A stretch of DNA of 64,000 nt from Mycobacterium sp. 1274761.0 (GCF_001668615.1 NZ_LZMC01000038.1:62001-126000); one strand, 5' to 3'. Numbered from the stretch's first letter, positions 39,159-48,860 are shown. Numbers and translations: made by a program. The notes: generated by a model from the sequence alone, not told the origin.

Positions 39159-39246
39159 ACTATAGTTTGACGGGCTATCGGACGCAACGCGGGCACCCTG
39201 TCTGACTATCACAGTCACGCGTAACCGTCGCGCTCAGCCCGGCGCC

Positions 39247-39702
39247 TCACCGCGGCGGGAAGCCACCCGTGGCGACCGGGCCCCAGCGGCGGGGGGTGAT
39301 CCGGATCAGGCACTTGCCCTGATCGACCATGGCCTGCCGGTACTCGTCCCAGTCGGGGTGCTCGCCGGAAATCGCCCGGAAATAGTCGACCAGCGGCTCC
39401 ACGGCGTCGGGCAGGTCGATCACCTCGGCTTCGCCGTCGACCTGCACGTAGGGTCCGTTGAAGTCGTCGGACAGCACGGTGACGCTGGCCCGCGGGGTGC
39501 GTCGGATGTTGGCGGACTTGGCGCGCTGGGGATAGGTGGCGATGACGATCCTGCCGTCGCCGTCGACCCCGCCTGTCACCGGCGAGCTCTGCAGCGAGCC
39601 GTCGGCCCGGAACGTGGTGAGCACCATTCGATGTCGCGGTCGGACGAACTCGAGGAGTTCGGGCAGGCCGACGGCATCGGCGGTGGCATATTTTCTGGCC
39701 AC
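39247..39702 (-). CDS. PPOX-class (split-barrel) flavin/F420-dependent oxidoreductase
   Basis: A 151-residue split-barrel protein: LLEFVRPRHRMVLTTFRADGSLQ, RIVIATYPQRAKSANIRRTPRAS, YVQVDGEAEVIDLPDAVEPLVDYF and CLIRITPRRWGPVATGGFP. These are the blocks of actinobacterial Rv1155/Rv2074-like enzymes that use F420 or flavin. GTG 39702 is used because homology begins there. It is divergent from the kelch kinase gene, across a 130-bp region with the dyad CCGCAA (39746-39751)/TTGCGG (39760-39765). Confidence 0.82.
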   Translation of the reverse strand: MARKYATADAVGLPELLEFVRPRHRMVLTTFRADGSLQSSPVTGGVDGDGRIVIATYPQRAKSANIRRTPRASVTVLSDDFNGPYVQVDGEAEVIDLPDAVEPLVDYFRAISGEHPDWDEYRQAMVDQGKCLIRITPRRWGPVATGGFPPR

Positions 39703-39832
39703 CCGGACAGCGTATCGACGCCCGCTGATTTGCCGTCGTCGACAACCGCAAATCCCCGGTTGCGGCGATGTTCGCTCGGTACCTTTGGCAATTACCAATT
39801 CCTCGGCGAGGTAACGGAGGACGATCGGCACC

Positions 39833-42826
39833 ATGGCGGAAAGTTCTCCCCCGCATGCGAGTGGGGTAGCTGCCGAGTTGGCGGCCGCCGGGTTCACCCA
39901 AGCCGTCGAGGTCGGCCGGGGCGGCAGCGGTGTCGTCTTTCGGTGCTACCAGCAGTCGCTCGGGCGAAGTGTGGCGATCAAGGTGCTGGCCTCTGACCTC
40001 GACGAGGGCGATCGCGAGCGGTTCCTGCGTGAGGGCTATGCGATGGGAGCGCTCTCGGGCCACCCGAACATCGCCAACATCCTGCAGGTCGGAATGACCG
40101 AAAGCCACCGGCCTTTCATCGTAATGCCCTACCACTCAATGGGATCCCTGGCCGAGCGGGTCCGGAGGGAAGGCCGTATCCCGTGGCCGGACGTGCTCCG
40201 GATCGGTGTGAAGTTGTGCGCTGCATTGGAAACCGCGCACCGGACCGGCACGCTGCACCGTGACATCAAGCCCGCCAACGTCCTCGTCAGTGAGTACGGC
40301 GAACCACAACTCAGCGACTTCGGCACCGCGCGCATCGCGGGCGGCTACAAGACGGTCACCGGTTACTTCACCGGCACGCTGTCCTACACGGCTCCGGAAG
40401 TGCTTTCCGGCAATCCGCCGACGGCCGCTGCCGATGTCTATTCGCTCGGCGCCACGCTGTACGCGCTGATCGCAGGCAGGCCACCGCACGAGCGCAAGGC
40501 CGACGAGGATCTCATCGCGCACTACCTGCGCATCACCTCGTCGCCGGTGCCGGATCTACGTCCCGGTGGAATCCCGGCCGACGTGTGCGCCGCGATCGAG
40601 AAGGCGATGTCGATCGAACCGCATGAAAGGTTCGCCTCGGCGGCCGAATTCGGCCGGGAACTGCAGCTGGCGCAACGCAACAACGGGCTGACGCCGGACC
40701 CGATGCCGCTCAGCGAGCACCATGACGAGCCGGAGCGGTCTGGCACGCAGGCCTTGCCGTTGTCGGAACACAGCGGTGAGAACGCCGTCCCCGGCGAGAC
40801 ATCCATTTCGGGAGCCAGCTCGGCCGGTTCGGCGCCGGCGCCCGACCCGCGGATGTTCGCCCACACGGCGTCGGTCAGCGCATCCAGCCTGCCGTGGCAG
40901 CTTCCGCCGCCCGACCCGGCGACGGCGATGATCGCCAGGAAGAAGCAGAACCGCAAGAAGATTCTGATCGGCGCGGCCGCCCTCGTCGCGGTCGTGGTGC
41001 TGGTGGTCGCCGGCATTTTCATCGTCATGCCGTCGAACGACCAGAAGGCCGCCGCCCCCACTCCGAGCCAGCCGACCATTGAAGCGCAGTCGAATTGGCG
41101 CTCGATCGCCGATGCGCGGGTGGCTCGCGACGCGGTGGCGGCTACCCAGACAGACGGAACCATCTGGGTGTTCGGCGGCATGGACGCCGACAACCGGGTC
41201 AGCGGCAGGCACGAGGGGTACGACCCGGCCATCGACAGCTGGAAGGGCGGCGAGGACCTGCCCGTGCCGGTGCAACACGCGATGGCGGTGACGTGGCAGG
41301 ACACCCCGGTCGTCCTCGGCGGCTGGCGCACCGATGGCGCCAATTCGAAGGTGGCAACCGATAAGGTCTGGCGCGTCGTCAATAGCCGCTGGACCGAACT
41401 GCCGCCCCTGCTGCAGCCACGCGCTGCGGCGGCGGCCGCGGTCGTCGGCGACCGCATCGTCGTCACCGGTGGGGTCAATGCGGCCGGCGATCTGCTGAAC
41501 TCCACCGAGATCTTCGACGGCACCTCATGGAAACCCGGTGCGCCCCTGCCGACTCCACGACAGATGCTGGCGGCGGCCTCCGACGGCAAGGTCGTCTACG
41601 CACTAGGCGGGTCGAACGGCACCACCGACCTTGCCACGGTTGAGTCGTACAACCCCGCCACCGACACCTGGACCGGCCTCGCCGAACTTCCCGGGCGCCG
41701 CAGCGACTTCGGCGTAGCAACCGCCGATCGCAGGCTGGTGGTGGTCGGCGGCATGTCGCAAGGGCAGGTACTCAAAAGCGTCGTTGCGCTCGACCTGGTC
41801 ACCCAGACGTGGAATGGCTTGCCGGACTTGGCAACTCCGCGTCACGGCATGGCGGTGGCCGGTGTCGGCAAGAACGTCTACGCGATCGGCGGTGCCAACG
41901 GTCCCGGCGATTCCGAGATCACGGCGTCGGCGGAGTCGTTGAAGCTGGCGCCGCGGAAACCACAGCCGGCACCCGACTGGCGCACGCTCCCCGACGCACC
42001 GACGGAGCGGTTGATGATGGCCTGGGCCGTCCTCGGTGACGAGATCTGGGTCGCGGGCGGTATGCGCCACGGCGAGTACCTGTCGACGGTGCAGAGCTAC
42101 AACACCAAAACCGGTGAATGGCAGGAACATCCGCCGCTTCCCGTCCCGCTGCACCATGCGACGGCGGCGGCCTATCGCAACCAGATGGTCGTGATCGGCG
42201 GTGCCAGCGACAACCTCGCCGACGCGTCGAATAAGGTCTTTGCGTTCCGTGACGGCAAGTGGGACGAGCTTCCCGAACTTCAGCACCCCCGCGCCGCAGC
42301 GGCCGCAGCGGTGGTCGGCGACAAACTGATCGTGGTCGGCGGACAGAACGACAAGCAGCTCGTCACGTCTACCGAGGTGTTCGACGGCGAGAAGTGGACC
42401 CAGGCCGCCGATCTCCCGACTCCGCGGGAACATCTGGCGGCGGTGTCTGACGGCACCTACGTCTACACGGTCGGCGGCCGGAACCTGTCAGCCGACGAGA
42501 ACTCTGCCGCTTTCGAGCGGTTCAACCCGGCGTCGGGGACCTGGGACAAGTTGGCGGACATGCCGACCCCGCGCGGTAGTTACGGGGCGGCGTTCATCGA
42601 CGGCCGCATCGTGGCGGTCGGCGGCGAGGAGCCGACACGGGTACTGCCCACCGTCGAGATGTACGACATCTCCACCGCGAAATGGACGACGGTGGCGCCG
42701 TTGAACACGCCCGTGCACGGCCAGGTGGTCGCCGCCGTGGGTTCGACGGTGTACTGCATTGGCGGCGCCGACCGGCCCACGCACGAAAGTGCGGTCGCGA
42801 CCGTGGAGGCGCTCGACTTCACGTAG
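39833..42826 (+). CDS. Membrane Ser/Thr protein kinase with extracellular double kelch propeller
   Basis: A 997-residue receptor-like kinase. Kinase domain about 20-285: GRGGSG (28-33), VAIK with Lys50, HRDIKPAN (142-149) and DFG (162-164), all intact. A linker rich in Pro/Ser/Glu (about 290-370), a basic stop sequence and one transmembrane helix (about 375-398) follow. The outside part has twelve kelch repeats, each with the double-glycine strand (VFGGM, VLGGW, VTGGV, ALGGS, VVGGM, AIGGA, then VAGGM, VIGGA, VVGGQ, TVGGR, AVGGE, CIGGA), arranged as two sixfold sets joined by a Pro-rich link near 710. The sets are internally similar (AAAAAVVGDRIVVTGG and AAAAAVVGDKLIVVGG). Mtb sensor kinases such as PknD have an NHL-type propeller instead. 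Convergent with an FHA-HTH gene. Confidence 0.88.
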   Translation: MAESSPPHASGVAAELAAAGFTQAVEVGRGGSGVVFRCYQQSLGRSVAIKVLASDLDEGDRERFLREGYAMGALSGHPNIANILQVGMTESHRPFIVMPYHSMGSLAERVRREGRIPWPDVLRIGVKLCAALETAHRTGTLHRDIKPANVLVSEYGEPQLSDFGTARIAGGYKTVTGYFTGTLSYTAPEVLSGNPPTAAADVYSLGATLYALIAGRPPHERKADEDLIAHYLRITSSPVPDLRPGGIPADVCAAIEKAMSIEPHERFASAAEFGRELQLAQRNNGLTPDPMPLSEHHDEPERSGTQALPLSEHSGENAVPGETSISGASSAGSAPAPDPRMFAHTASVSASSLPWQLPPPDPATAMIARKKQNRKKILIGAAALVAVVVLVVAGIFIVMPSNDQKAAAPTPSQPTIEAQSNWRSIADARVARDAVAATQTDGTIWVFGGMDADNRVSGRHEGYDPAIDSWKGGEDLPVPVQHAMAVTWQDTPVVLGGWRTDGANSKVATDKVWRVVNSRWTELPPLLQPRAAAAAAVVGDRIVVTGGVNAAGDLLNSTEIFDGTSWKPGAPLPTPRQMLAAASDGKVVYALGGSNGTTDLATVESYNPATDTWTGLAELPGRRSDFGVATADRRLVVVGGMSQGQVLKSVVALDLVTQTWNGLPDLATPRHGMAVAGVGKNVYAIGGANGPGDSEITASAESLKLAPRKPQPAPDWRTLPDAPTERLMMAWAVLGDEIWVAGGMRHGEYLSTVQSYNTKTGEWQEHPPLPVPLHHATAAAYRNQMVVIGGASDNLADASNKVFAFRDGKWDELPELQHPRAAAAAAVVGDKLIVVGGQNDKQLVTSTEVFDGEKWTQAADLPTPREHLAAVSDGTYVYTVGGRNLSADENSAAFERFNPASGTWDKLADMPTPRGSYGAAFIDGRIVAVGGEEPTRVLPTVEMYDISTAKWTTVAPLNTPVHGQVVAAVGSTVYCIGGADRPTHESAVATVEALDFT

Positions 42827-42835
42827 CCGTTGCCG

Positions 42836-43447
42836 TTAGTCGGCGCCCTCGCGCAGCTGCGCGATCGTCACCGCCCCGCGCCGCAGGGCTTCGTTGGCCA
42901 GCCGGACGCGGCGATCCCCCTCCGTCGGGATGGCGAATTTGTCGTAAAGGTTCTGCAGGTGTTGTTTCACCGCGGCCTCGGTCACGTACAGCTCCCCCGC
43001 CATCCGTCGCACGGACGCGGGCTCGGGGAAGGGATCGTCGGACACCAGCGGCCGGCACAACACCACGAGCACATCAACTTCCCGGCGGGTCAACCGCGGC
43101 GGCAGCTCGGAGGGCTGCGCGGACACCGTCTCCTCCTCGCGCGGGCCGTCCTCGCGCACCTCCCAGAACAGCAGCCGGGTCTTGCCGACGCGCACCTCGT
43201 CGCCGGACCGCAGCACCCGCTCAGCCGAGATCTTCTCGCCGTTGAGATAGGTGCCGTTGCGGCTGCCCAAATCCCTTATCGACCATGCGAATCCAAGATT
43301 CTCGAATACGGCGTGCAGCCGCGAGACCGTCTGGTCGTGGTCGAGGGACACGTCATTCGACGAGGCCTTGCCGAGGGTCACCCGTGGACCGATCAGCGGC
43401 ACCAGTTCCCGCCCCGACGGCTTCGAGACTTCCAGATGGGAAGACAT
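42836..43447 (-). CDS. FHA-domain protein with C-terminal LuxR/HTH-like domain
   Basis: A 203-residue protein. FHA domain (about 8-95): TLGKASSNDVSLDHDQTVSRLHAVFE, then LGSRNGTYLNG, so the phosphothreonine-binding Ser-Arg and Asn residues are present. After a linker, residues 115-180 form a helix-turn-helix of LuxR/SARP-like type: PPRLTRREVDVLVVLCRPL and AGELYVTEAAVKQHLQNLYDKF. It should bind a phosphothreonine protein and DNA. Convergent with and 9 bp from the kinase gene, it is the obvious candidate substrate or effector of that kinase. Confidence 0.86.
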   Translation of the reverse strand: MSSHLEVSKPSGRELVPLIGPRVTLGKASSNDVSLDHDQTVSRLHAVFENLGFAWSIRDLGSRNGTYLNGEKISAERVLRSGDEVRVGKTRLLFWEVREDGPREEETVSAQPSELPPRLTRREVDVLVVLCRPLVSDDPFPEPASVRRMAGELYVTEAAVKQHLQNLYDKFAIPTEGDRRVRLANEALRRGAVTIAQLREGAD

Positions 43448-43512
43448 ACAGACCTCCTACAGGCAATCTTGACGCAGAGAGTGGGATTACGGTCACCGAA
43501 CACGCCCGGCGG

Positions 43513-44457
43513 TCACGCTCGCGGGGCGCGATGGGTGGGTCGCCAGGCTGCGGGGGTGAACCGTCGGACCGTTTTCGTTTCCAGGATCGGCGTCCACGGC
43601 CAGTCGCTGCGACCCTTGCCGCGGGGCGCCTTCAGGAAGGCCAGGCCCAGGACCAGGCCAAAGATGACGTGTCCGACCAGGGTGATGGTGAATGTGGCCG
43701 GGTTCAGGTCGAACATCATCTCCTCGCCACGGGGCAGCAGCGCGACGGTGGCCATCAGCCCGGCCCAGGTCGGGAATACGGCGAAGGTAACAGCGGCCAG
43801 CACCACCTTGACGTTCGACCACCGGTCGATGCCGATCGCGAAGGCGACGACGAAGAACGCGACGCCCAGGCCGCCGGCGTCGCCGATGTAGCGCCAGATG
43901 TAGCCGACGGCAGCGCTGCCAGTCGTGTCCGGTTCGCCGGTGACGAATGAGCCCATCACAGGAATGAAGTCACCCATCAAGCCGAGGACGTGGACGGCGA
44001 ACAGCCGCGCCCCGTCGTAGACGATGCAGGCCACCATGCCCGCGATCAGGCCGCGGCCGACGATCATGTCGGTGCGGTGCGGCGCGAACACGACAAGTGT
44101 GCCGTAGACGGCCGTCAGCACGATGACGACGATCGATGTGGTGGCCTGCGAAACCAGCCCCGACACGTCGACAGAAATTCCGAGGATCGGCATGGACGCC
44201 AGCGTCAGCACCAGAAGGATCCGCGCGATACCCCAGACGGTGGGACGCGCCGGCTGGGCGGCACTCACGTCGGCGTAGCGCTGCCTGACAGTCTTAGCGA
44301 CGGCGCCGATGACCGGCAGGTCGACAGGGCGCAGCCGGACGGTCTTGCCGTCGAAGGCGCTGATTGCCGTCGGCAGCTTCTTCACCGGCACGCCCACTGG
44401 GCGTAGCCGCACGGTCTCATCCGTAGCGAAAATCGTGTTTACCTCGGCTCGTGTCAT
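43513..44457 (-). CDS. Polytopic membrane protein with TVRLRPV repeats
   Basis: A 314-residue protein. The cytosolic N-terminus carries TVRLRPV twice (about 15-21 and 39-45), spaced by 24 residues and each followed by a Pro-containing stretch; Thr in such a repeat could be a kinase target. Six or seven transmembrane helices follow (about 75-285), and the C-terminal tail is basic. No family recognised. ATG 44457 has no clear ribosome-binding site and longer in-frame versions are possible. It is upstream of the FHA-HTH gene on the same strand, 65 bp away, so the two may be one transcript. Confidence 0.7.
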   Translation of the reverse strand: MTRAEVNTIFATDETVRLRPVGVPVKKLPTAISAFDGKTVRLRPVDLPVIGAVAKTVRQRYADVSAAQPARPTVWGIARILLVLTLASMPILGISVDVSGLVSQATTSIVVIVLTAVYGTLVVFAPHRTDMIVGRGLIAGMVACIVYDGARLFAVHVLGLMGDFIPVMGSFVTGEPDTTGSAAVGYIWRYIGDAGGLGVAFFVVAFAIGIDRWSNVKVVLAAVTFAVFPTWAGLMATVALLPRGEEMMFDLNPATFTITLVGHVIFGLVLGLAFLKAPRGKGRSDWPWTPILETKTVRRFTPAAWRPTHRAPRA

Positions 44458-44620
44458 GTGTTCATCGTCGTGATCACGGGGGATGACCGTAATGACTGCG
44501 TCGCCAGATTCGGGACATACGGAGGAAGGTTTTGCTGTCCGCCAGGTAAGTACCGCGGCGTGGCGAATGGGGTAGTTCACCACTCGTGGCATTGCGGCGC
44601 CGCGTTCATAGCGTGACCGC

Positions 44621-45028
44621 ATGTCCGTCACAGTGCCGGCAGGCATCCAGGAGCACACCCGGGTCGTGCGGCTGCAGGGAGGCGGTCTGCGCTTCCTCGA
44701 CGTCGTCGATGGCAGGATCGTCACCCGGCCATTTGGAGCCGTCGACGCTCAGCATTGGCGCATCGTCGACATCGGCGGCGGCCTGTGTGTGGTGGAGCAG
44801 GTGAGCAGCGGCCGCCTCCTCGACACCACCGGCAACCGCGCGGTGATCCGGCCGCGGCGGGACGACGACAGTCAACGCTGGCGGCTAGAGGATCTCGGCG
44901 GGGGCTTCGTCACGCTCGAGCAGGTGAGCAGCGGCCGGTTCCTGGAGGCCGGCGTCGACGGCGACTTTCCAGTGGTGACGAGGCCGCCAGGTGACAACGA
45001 GCAGACGTGGCGGCTCGGCGACCCGTGA
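44621..45028 (+). CDS. Ricin-B/beta-trefoil-like protein
   Basis: A 135-residue protein made of three repeats of about 43 residues, each ending in a Q-x-W-like motif: AQHWRIVDIGGG, SQRWRLEDLGGG and EQTWRLGDP, with VEQVSSGRLLDTTGN and LEQVSSGRFLEAGVD in between. This threefold symmetry is the beta-trefoil of RICIN-type lectins. No signal peptide is seen, so it is cytosolic or exported by another route. No catalytic domain is attached. Start ATG 44621. It stands alone, between the membrane-protein gene and the 13E12 genes. Confidence 0.75.
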   Translation: MSVTVPAGIQEHTRVVRLQGGGLRFLDVVDGRIVTRPFGAVDAQHWRIVDIGGGLCVVEQVSSGRLLDTTGNRAVIRPRRDDDSQRWRLEDLGGGFVTLEQVSSGRFLEAGVDGDFPVVTRPPGDNEQTWRLGDP

Positions 45029-45056
45029 TGTCGGTGGGAGGCGATAGCATTCGAAC

Positions 45057-45377
45057 ATGAGTTCGAGTAAAGATATCGTCGCTGCTCTAGAAGCCGTTGA
45101 TGCGGCTCACCGCCGGCTGCTCGCCTTGCCGTTGCACACGTTGACGCGGGCCCAGCGCATCGAGCTGCTGCAGAGGATCGACGGGCTGGGCCAGAACCTG
45201 GCCGACTTCGACCGCCGCCTCATGGGCCGGCTCATCAGCGAGGCTGCACCGGCCCAGTGCGGCGGCGCCTCGTGGGCCGAGGTCCTTTCGCGGCGGCTGC
45301 GGATTTCCCGCGCCGAAGCCGAGCGGCGGGTCGCCGCGGCGATCTACTCCCCTGACGTGGACCGGCCGTCGGCGTAG
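45057..45377 (+). pseudogene. N-terminal fragment of a 13E12-repeat (DUF222) gene
   Basis: The 106-residue product is the helical N-terminal part of a DUF222 protein: LTRAQRIELLQRIDGLGQNLADFD and ASWAEVLSRRLRISRAEAERRVAAA, and stops at YSPDVDRPSA. The rest of DUF222 and the HNH nuclease are missing, and 4 bp later a full-length relative begins. It looks like the remnant of a neighbouring gene that lost its 3' part by recombination. Confidence 0.7.
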
Positions 45378-45381
45378 CGCG

Positions 45382-46776
45382 ATGAGTGCGGTTGCTGTCG
45401 CCAAGCGCATCACCGCGATCGACGCGGAGATCGATGCTCTGCTGGCCGAGCCGGTCGACGGGACCACCGCCGAACTGACCGCGGCGGCCTATCAGCTGGA
45501 ATGCGTCGAGCGCCGCTTCCCCGCCGTGCGTCACCGCTTGGTGGCCGCCCTGGCGCAGGTGCCGAGAGAGGAATTCGGCGAGACCTCGCTGGGATCAGCG
45601 CTGTCGACATTGCTGCGCATCTCCAAGACCGAGGGCAACCGCCGAGTTCGCGAAGCCAAAGATCTCGGCCCGCGTGCGGCCATGACCGGAGAACCTTTGC
45701 AACCGCTGCTGACCAACACCGCTGACGCTCAACAGGGCGGCCTCATCGGCGCTGAGCACGTCGCGATTATCCGGCGGTTTTTCGACAAGCTGCCCGGCTT
45801 CGTCGACCACGAGACCCGCGAAGCCGCGGAGGCCCAACTCGCCGAACTGGCCTGCGGGCTGCCGCCGGAAGAACTGCGCGCCGCCGCTGAGCAACTGGCC
45901 ACCCTGCTCGACCAGGACGGTGAACTCACCGACGCTGATCGTGCCCGCCGCGCCTTCCTGCACATCGGCAGACAACAGCCCGACGGCATGAGCGAAATCC
46001 GCGGCCAAGCCGACCCCGAACTGCGGGCTCTCATCGAGGCCGTCAACGCCAAATGGGCAGCGCCCGGCATGTGCAACCCCGACGACGACACCCCCCGCCT
46101 CGACGGCGAACCCTCGATCGAGGCCGCCCGTGCCGATCTGCGCTCCACCGGGAAACGCAACCACGATGCACTTAAAGCGGTCCTGCGCGCCATGTTGGCC
46201 TCTGGACAACTCGGCAGCCACAAGGGGCTGCCCGTCACCATGGTCATATCCACTAGCCTCGGCGAACTGGAATCCGGCGCGGGCCATGCCGTCACGGGCG
46301 GCGGAGCCCTGCTACCGATGGCCGACGTGATCCGCCAGGCCGCCGCCGCACACCATTACCTCGTAGTGTTCGACGATCACACCGAGGAGCCCCTCTACCT
46401 CGGCCGCGCCAAACGCCTCGCCACCAAAGCCCAGCGCCTCTTCCTCTACGCCCGCGACCGCGGCTGCACCCGACCCGGATGCACCGCACCGGCCTACCAC
46501 TGCGAGGCCCACCACACAGACGGTTGGGCCGCCGGCGCTCCCACCAACATCACCACGATGACCCTGGCCTGCGCGCGGGACAACAAACTCATCGAAGACA
46601 CCGGCTGGACTACTCGCACCCGCGCCGACGGGCGCACCGAATGGCTGCCCCCACCCAATCTCGACACCGGCCAGACCAGGGTGAACAACTACCACCATCC
46701 CCGCCGCTATCTCATCCCCGACCCATACGACACCCGAAAACGGGAGGGCGACAACGACGACGAAGACGACTGTTGA
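45382..46776 (+). CDS. 13E12-repeat (DUF222) protein with HNH endonuclease domain
   Basis: A 464-residue protein with a DUF222 domain (about 25-310) and a C-terminal HNH nuclease (about 345-410): CTRPGCTAPAYHCEAHHTDGW has the zinc Cys pair and the His-His of the HNH core, followed by TNITTMTLACARDNKLI. These 13E12/REP13E12 proteins are multi-copy in mycobacteria, where they serve as phage integration sites and recombination hot spots; the enzyme role is not known. ATG 45382 is 4 bp after the fragment upstream. Confidence 0.88.
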   Translation: MSAVAVAKRITAIDAEIDALLAEPVDGTTAELTAAAYQLECVERRFPAVRHRLVAALAQVPREEFGETSLGSALSTLLRISKTEGNRRVREAKDLGPRAAMTGEPLQPLLTNTADAQQGGLIGAEHVAIIRRFFDKLPGFVDHETREAAEAQLAELACGLPPEELRAAAEQLATLLDQDGELTDADRARRAFLHIGRQQPDGMSEIRGQADPELRALIEAVNAKWAAPGMCNPDDDTPRLDGEPSIEAARADLRSTGKRNHDALKAVLRAMLASGQLGSHKGLPVTMVISTSLGELESGAGHAVTGGGALLPMADVIRQAAAAHHYLVVFDDHTEEPLYLGRAKRLATKAQRLFLYARDRGCTRPGCTAPAYHCEAHHTDGWAAGAPTNITTMTLACARDNKLIEDTGWTTRTRADGRTEWLPPPNLDTGQTRVNNYHHPRRYLIPDPYDTRKREGDNDDEDDC

Positions 46777-47091
46777 TCAGCCGCGCTCCGGCTTGCGCTT
46801 CAACACCCAGGCCGGAATCCAATGGGTCACCGATCGCCGCCTGGGGCCGTAGGCGATGGCGTAGGTGACGAGGCCCCACCAATGACCCTGCTCGCAGATG
46901 CCCCAGCAAGTGAGTCGGCCTTCGACGACCGCGTGCATCTGCAGACCGGCGGGGTTGTAGCCGCCGCGGCTGTGCGGTTCGCGCGGAAACAGTGCGGCCA
47001 GATCGACGAGGACCGCCATCGGCGGTTCGACGGGCCGAAAGGCTTGTTGCACGGGTTGACCGTTGTAGCCGATGGACTGGAGCTCGCCCAT
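46777..47091 (-). CDS. Small conserved protein of unknown function
   Basis: A 104-residue protein from ATG 47091. It has the look of a small soluble mycobacterial protein: QPVQQAFRPVEPPMAVLVDLAALFP near the N-terminus, then LTCWGICEQGHWWGLVTYAIAYGPR with several Trp and two Cys, and a basic end. No membrane helix and no family recognised. It abuts the end of the HNH gene (convergent, zero gap) and follows the acyl-CoA synthetase gene by 34 bp on the same strand. Confidence 0.65.
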   Translation of the reverse strand: MGELQSIGYNGQPVQQAFRPVEPPMAVLVDLAALFPREPHSRGGYNPAGLQMHAVVEGRLTCWGICEQGHWWGLVTYAIAYGPRRRSVTHWIPAWVLKRKPERG

Positions 47092-47125
47092 TGTTCGATC
47101 ATACGTTCGAATGGTTGCGCTGACT

Positions 47126-48727
47126 TCATCGAAGAAGCGCCTCGCCGCGCCGGCGAAGCTCAACCTTCCTGACCTTGCCGGTCACCGTCAACGGGAACTC
47201 GTCGACGATTTGGACGTATCGCGGAATCTTGTGATGCGCTATGCGGCCGGCACAAAATGCGCGCAGGCTCTCCGCCGTCGGCGGTTCGGCGCCGTCTCTG
47301 ATCCGCAGCCAGACCATCAACTCCTCGCCGTACTTCTCATCGGGCACCCCGACCACTTGAGCGTCGACGATGTCGGGATGGCGGTACAGGAACTCCTCGA
47401 TCTCCCGCGGGTAGATGTTCTCTCCGCCGCGGATCACCATGTCCTTGATCCTGCCCGTGATCGCGAGGTAGCCGTCGTCGTCCATCACCGCGATATCGCC
47501 GGTGTGCATCCAGCCATCTGCGTCGATCGCCTCGGCCGTCTTGTCGGCTTCCCCCCAATAGCCGAGCATCACGCTGTAGCCGCGCGTGCACAGCTCGCCG
47601 GCTGTCCCGCGCTCGACCTGCGCTCCGCTGTCGTCGACGACCTGCACCTCCAGATGCGGGCCGACCCGCCCGACCGTCGTCACCCGCCGCTGCAGGCTGT
47701 CGGTCGGCCGCGTCTGCGTCGATACCGGCGACGTCTCGGTCATGCCGTAGCAGATCGCCACGTCGCGCATGTGCATCCGGTCGATCACGTTGCGCATCAC
47801 CTGCTCCGGACACGGTGACCCCGCCATGATCCCCGCGCGAAGCGTGCTCAGGTCGAAGCTGTCGAAGTTCGGCAGCCCGAGCTCGGCAATGAACATCGTC
47901 GGCACGCCGTACAACGATGTAGCACCTTGCTGCGCAACAGCTTTCAGCGTCGCTTCCGGCTCGAAGCCCGGCGCCGGAATCACCATAGCCGCACCGTGGC
48001 TGGTGCAGGCCAGATTCCCCATCACCATCCCGAAGCAGTGGTAGAACGGCACAGGTATGCAAACCCTGTCCTCCTCGGTGTAGTCAAGCAGCTCGCCCAC
48101 CAGATAGCCGTTGTTGAGGATGTTGGTATGGGTGAGCGTGGCGCCCTTGGGAAATCCGGTAGTGCCCGACGTGTACTGAATGTTGATCGGATCCCCCGGC
48201 CGCAAGCCGGATCCCACCCGAGTCAGCGCGTCCTCGTCGGTCGCGGTGTCGGCGACCTCCTGCCACGCCTCACCGCCGATCACCACCACCTCGGACAGCG
48301 CCGGGCAGCGCCCGCGCACAATCGACAGCATCGCCGCGTAGTCGGAGCCCTTGAACGACGGCGCCGCGAACACCGCGCTGACCGACGACTGGTTCAGCGC
48401 GAACTCCAGTTCATCGGTGCGGTACGCGGGGTTGATGTTCACCAGGATGGCGCCCGCTTGCGCGGTGGCGTACTGGATCATCGTCCACTCGGCGCAGTTC
48501 GGCGCCCAGATGCCGATCCGCTCACCCGGTTTGGTGCCACCCGCAATCAGCCCCGAGGCGATCCGCCGGGTCGCCTCATAGAACGAGCCGTAAGTCCACC
48601 GCCTGCCGGTCGCACACTCGACCAGTGCCTCCCGGTCGCCGAAGGCGGCGGCCGTGCGAGCGAGGTTCCCGCCGATCGTCTCGTCGAGCAGCGGCGGGCT
48701 GGTCTCTCCGGCGTCATACGACAACAT
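47126..48727 (-). CDS. Acyl-CoA synthetase (FadD35-like)
   Basis: A 533-residue AMP-binding enzyme: P-loop [51 protein letters not shown] (A8 hinge) and the C-terminal catalytic Lys region [14 protein letters not shown]. It activates fatty or other carboxylic acids as acyl-CoA via an adenylate. Length and sequence style match the FadD35/medium-chain synthetase group. Start ATG 48727; a longer reading would need an upstream start in the intergenic region. Divergent from an acyl-CoA dehydrogenase gene, which suggests a joint catabolic step. Confidence 0.9.
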   Translation of the reverse strand: MLSYDAGETSPPLLDETIGGNLARTAAAFGDREALVECATGRRWTYGSFYEATRRIASGLIAGGTKPGERIGIWAPNCAEWTMIQYATAQAGAILVNINPAYRTDELEFALNQSSVSAVFAAPSFKGSDYAAMLSIVRGRCPALSEVVVIGGEAWQEVADTATDEDALTRVGSGLRPGDPINIQYTSGTTGFPKGATLTHTNILNNGYLVGELLDYTEEDRVCIPVPFYHCFGMVMGNLACTSHGAAMVIPAPGFEPEATLKAVAQQGATSLYGVPTMFIAELGLPNFDSFDLSTLRAGIMAGSPCPEQVMRNVIDRMHMRDVAICYGMTETSPVSTQTRPTDSLQRRVTTVGRVGPHLEVQVVDDSGAQVERGTAGELCTRGYSVMLGYWGEADKTAEAIDADGWMHTGDIAVMDDDGYLAITGRIKDMVIRGGENIYPREIEEFLYRHPDIVDAQVVGVPDEKYGEELMVWLRIRDGAEPPTAESLRAFCAGRIAHHKIPRYVQIVDEFPLTVTGKVRKVELRRRGEALLR

Positions 48728-48860
48728 GCGCCCAGCTCCTCCATCGCTCGCGGTCACCGACCGTGAATTTTCGGTTCCCGCGGGGTACTCGTCACCGTAA
48801 ATCTTCGACCGGAAGGCGGGTGGGCGAAATGTCAACAGAGGTGGCAGAGGCGGCAGAATC

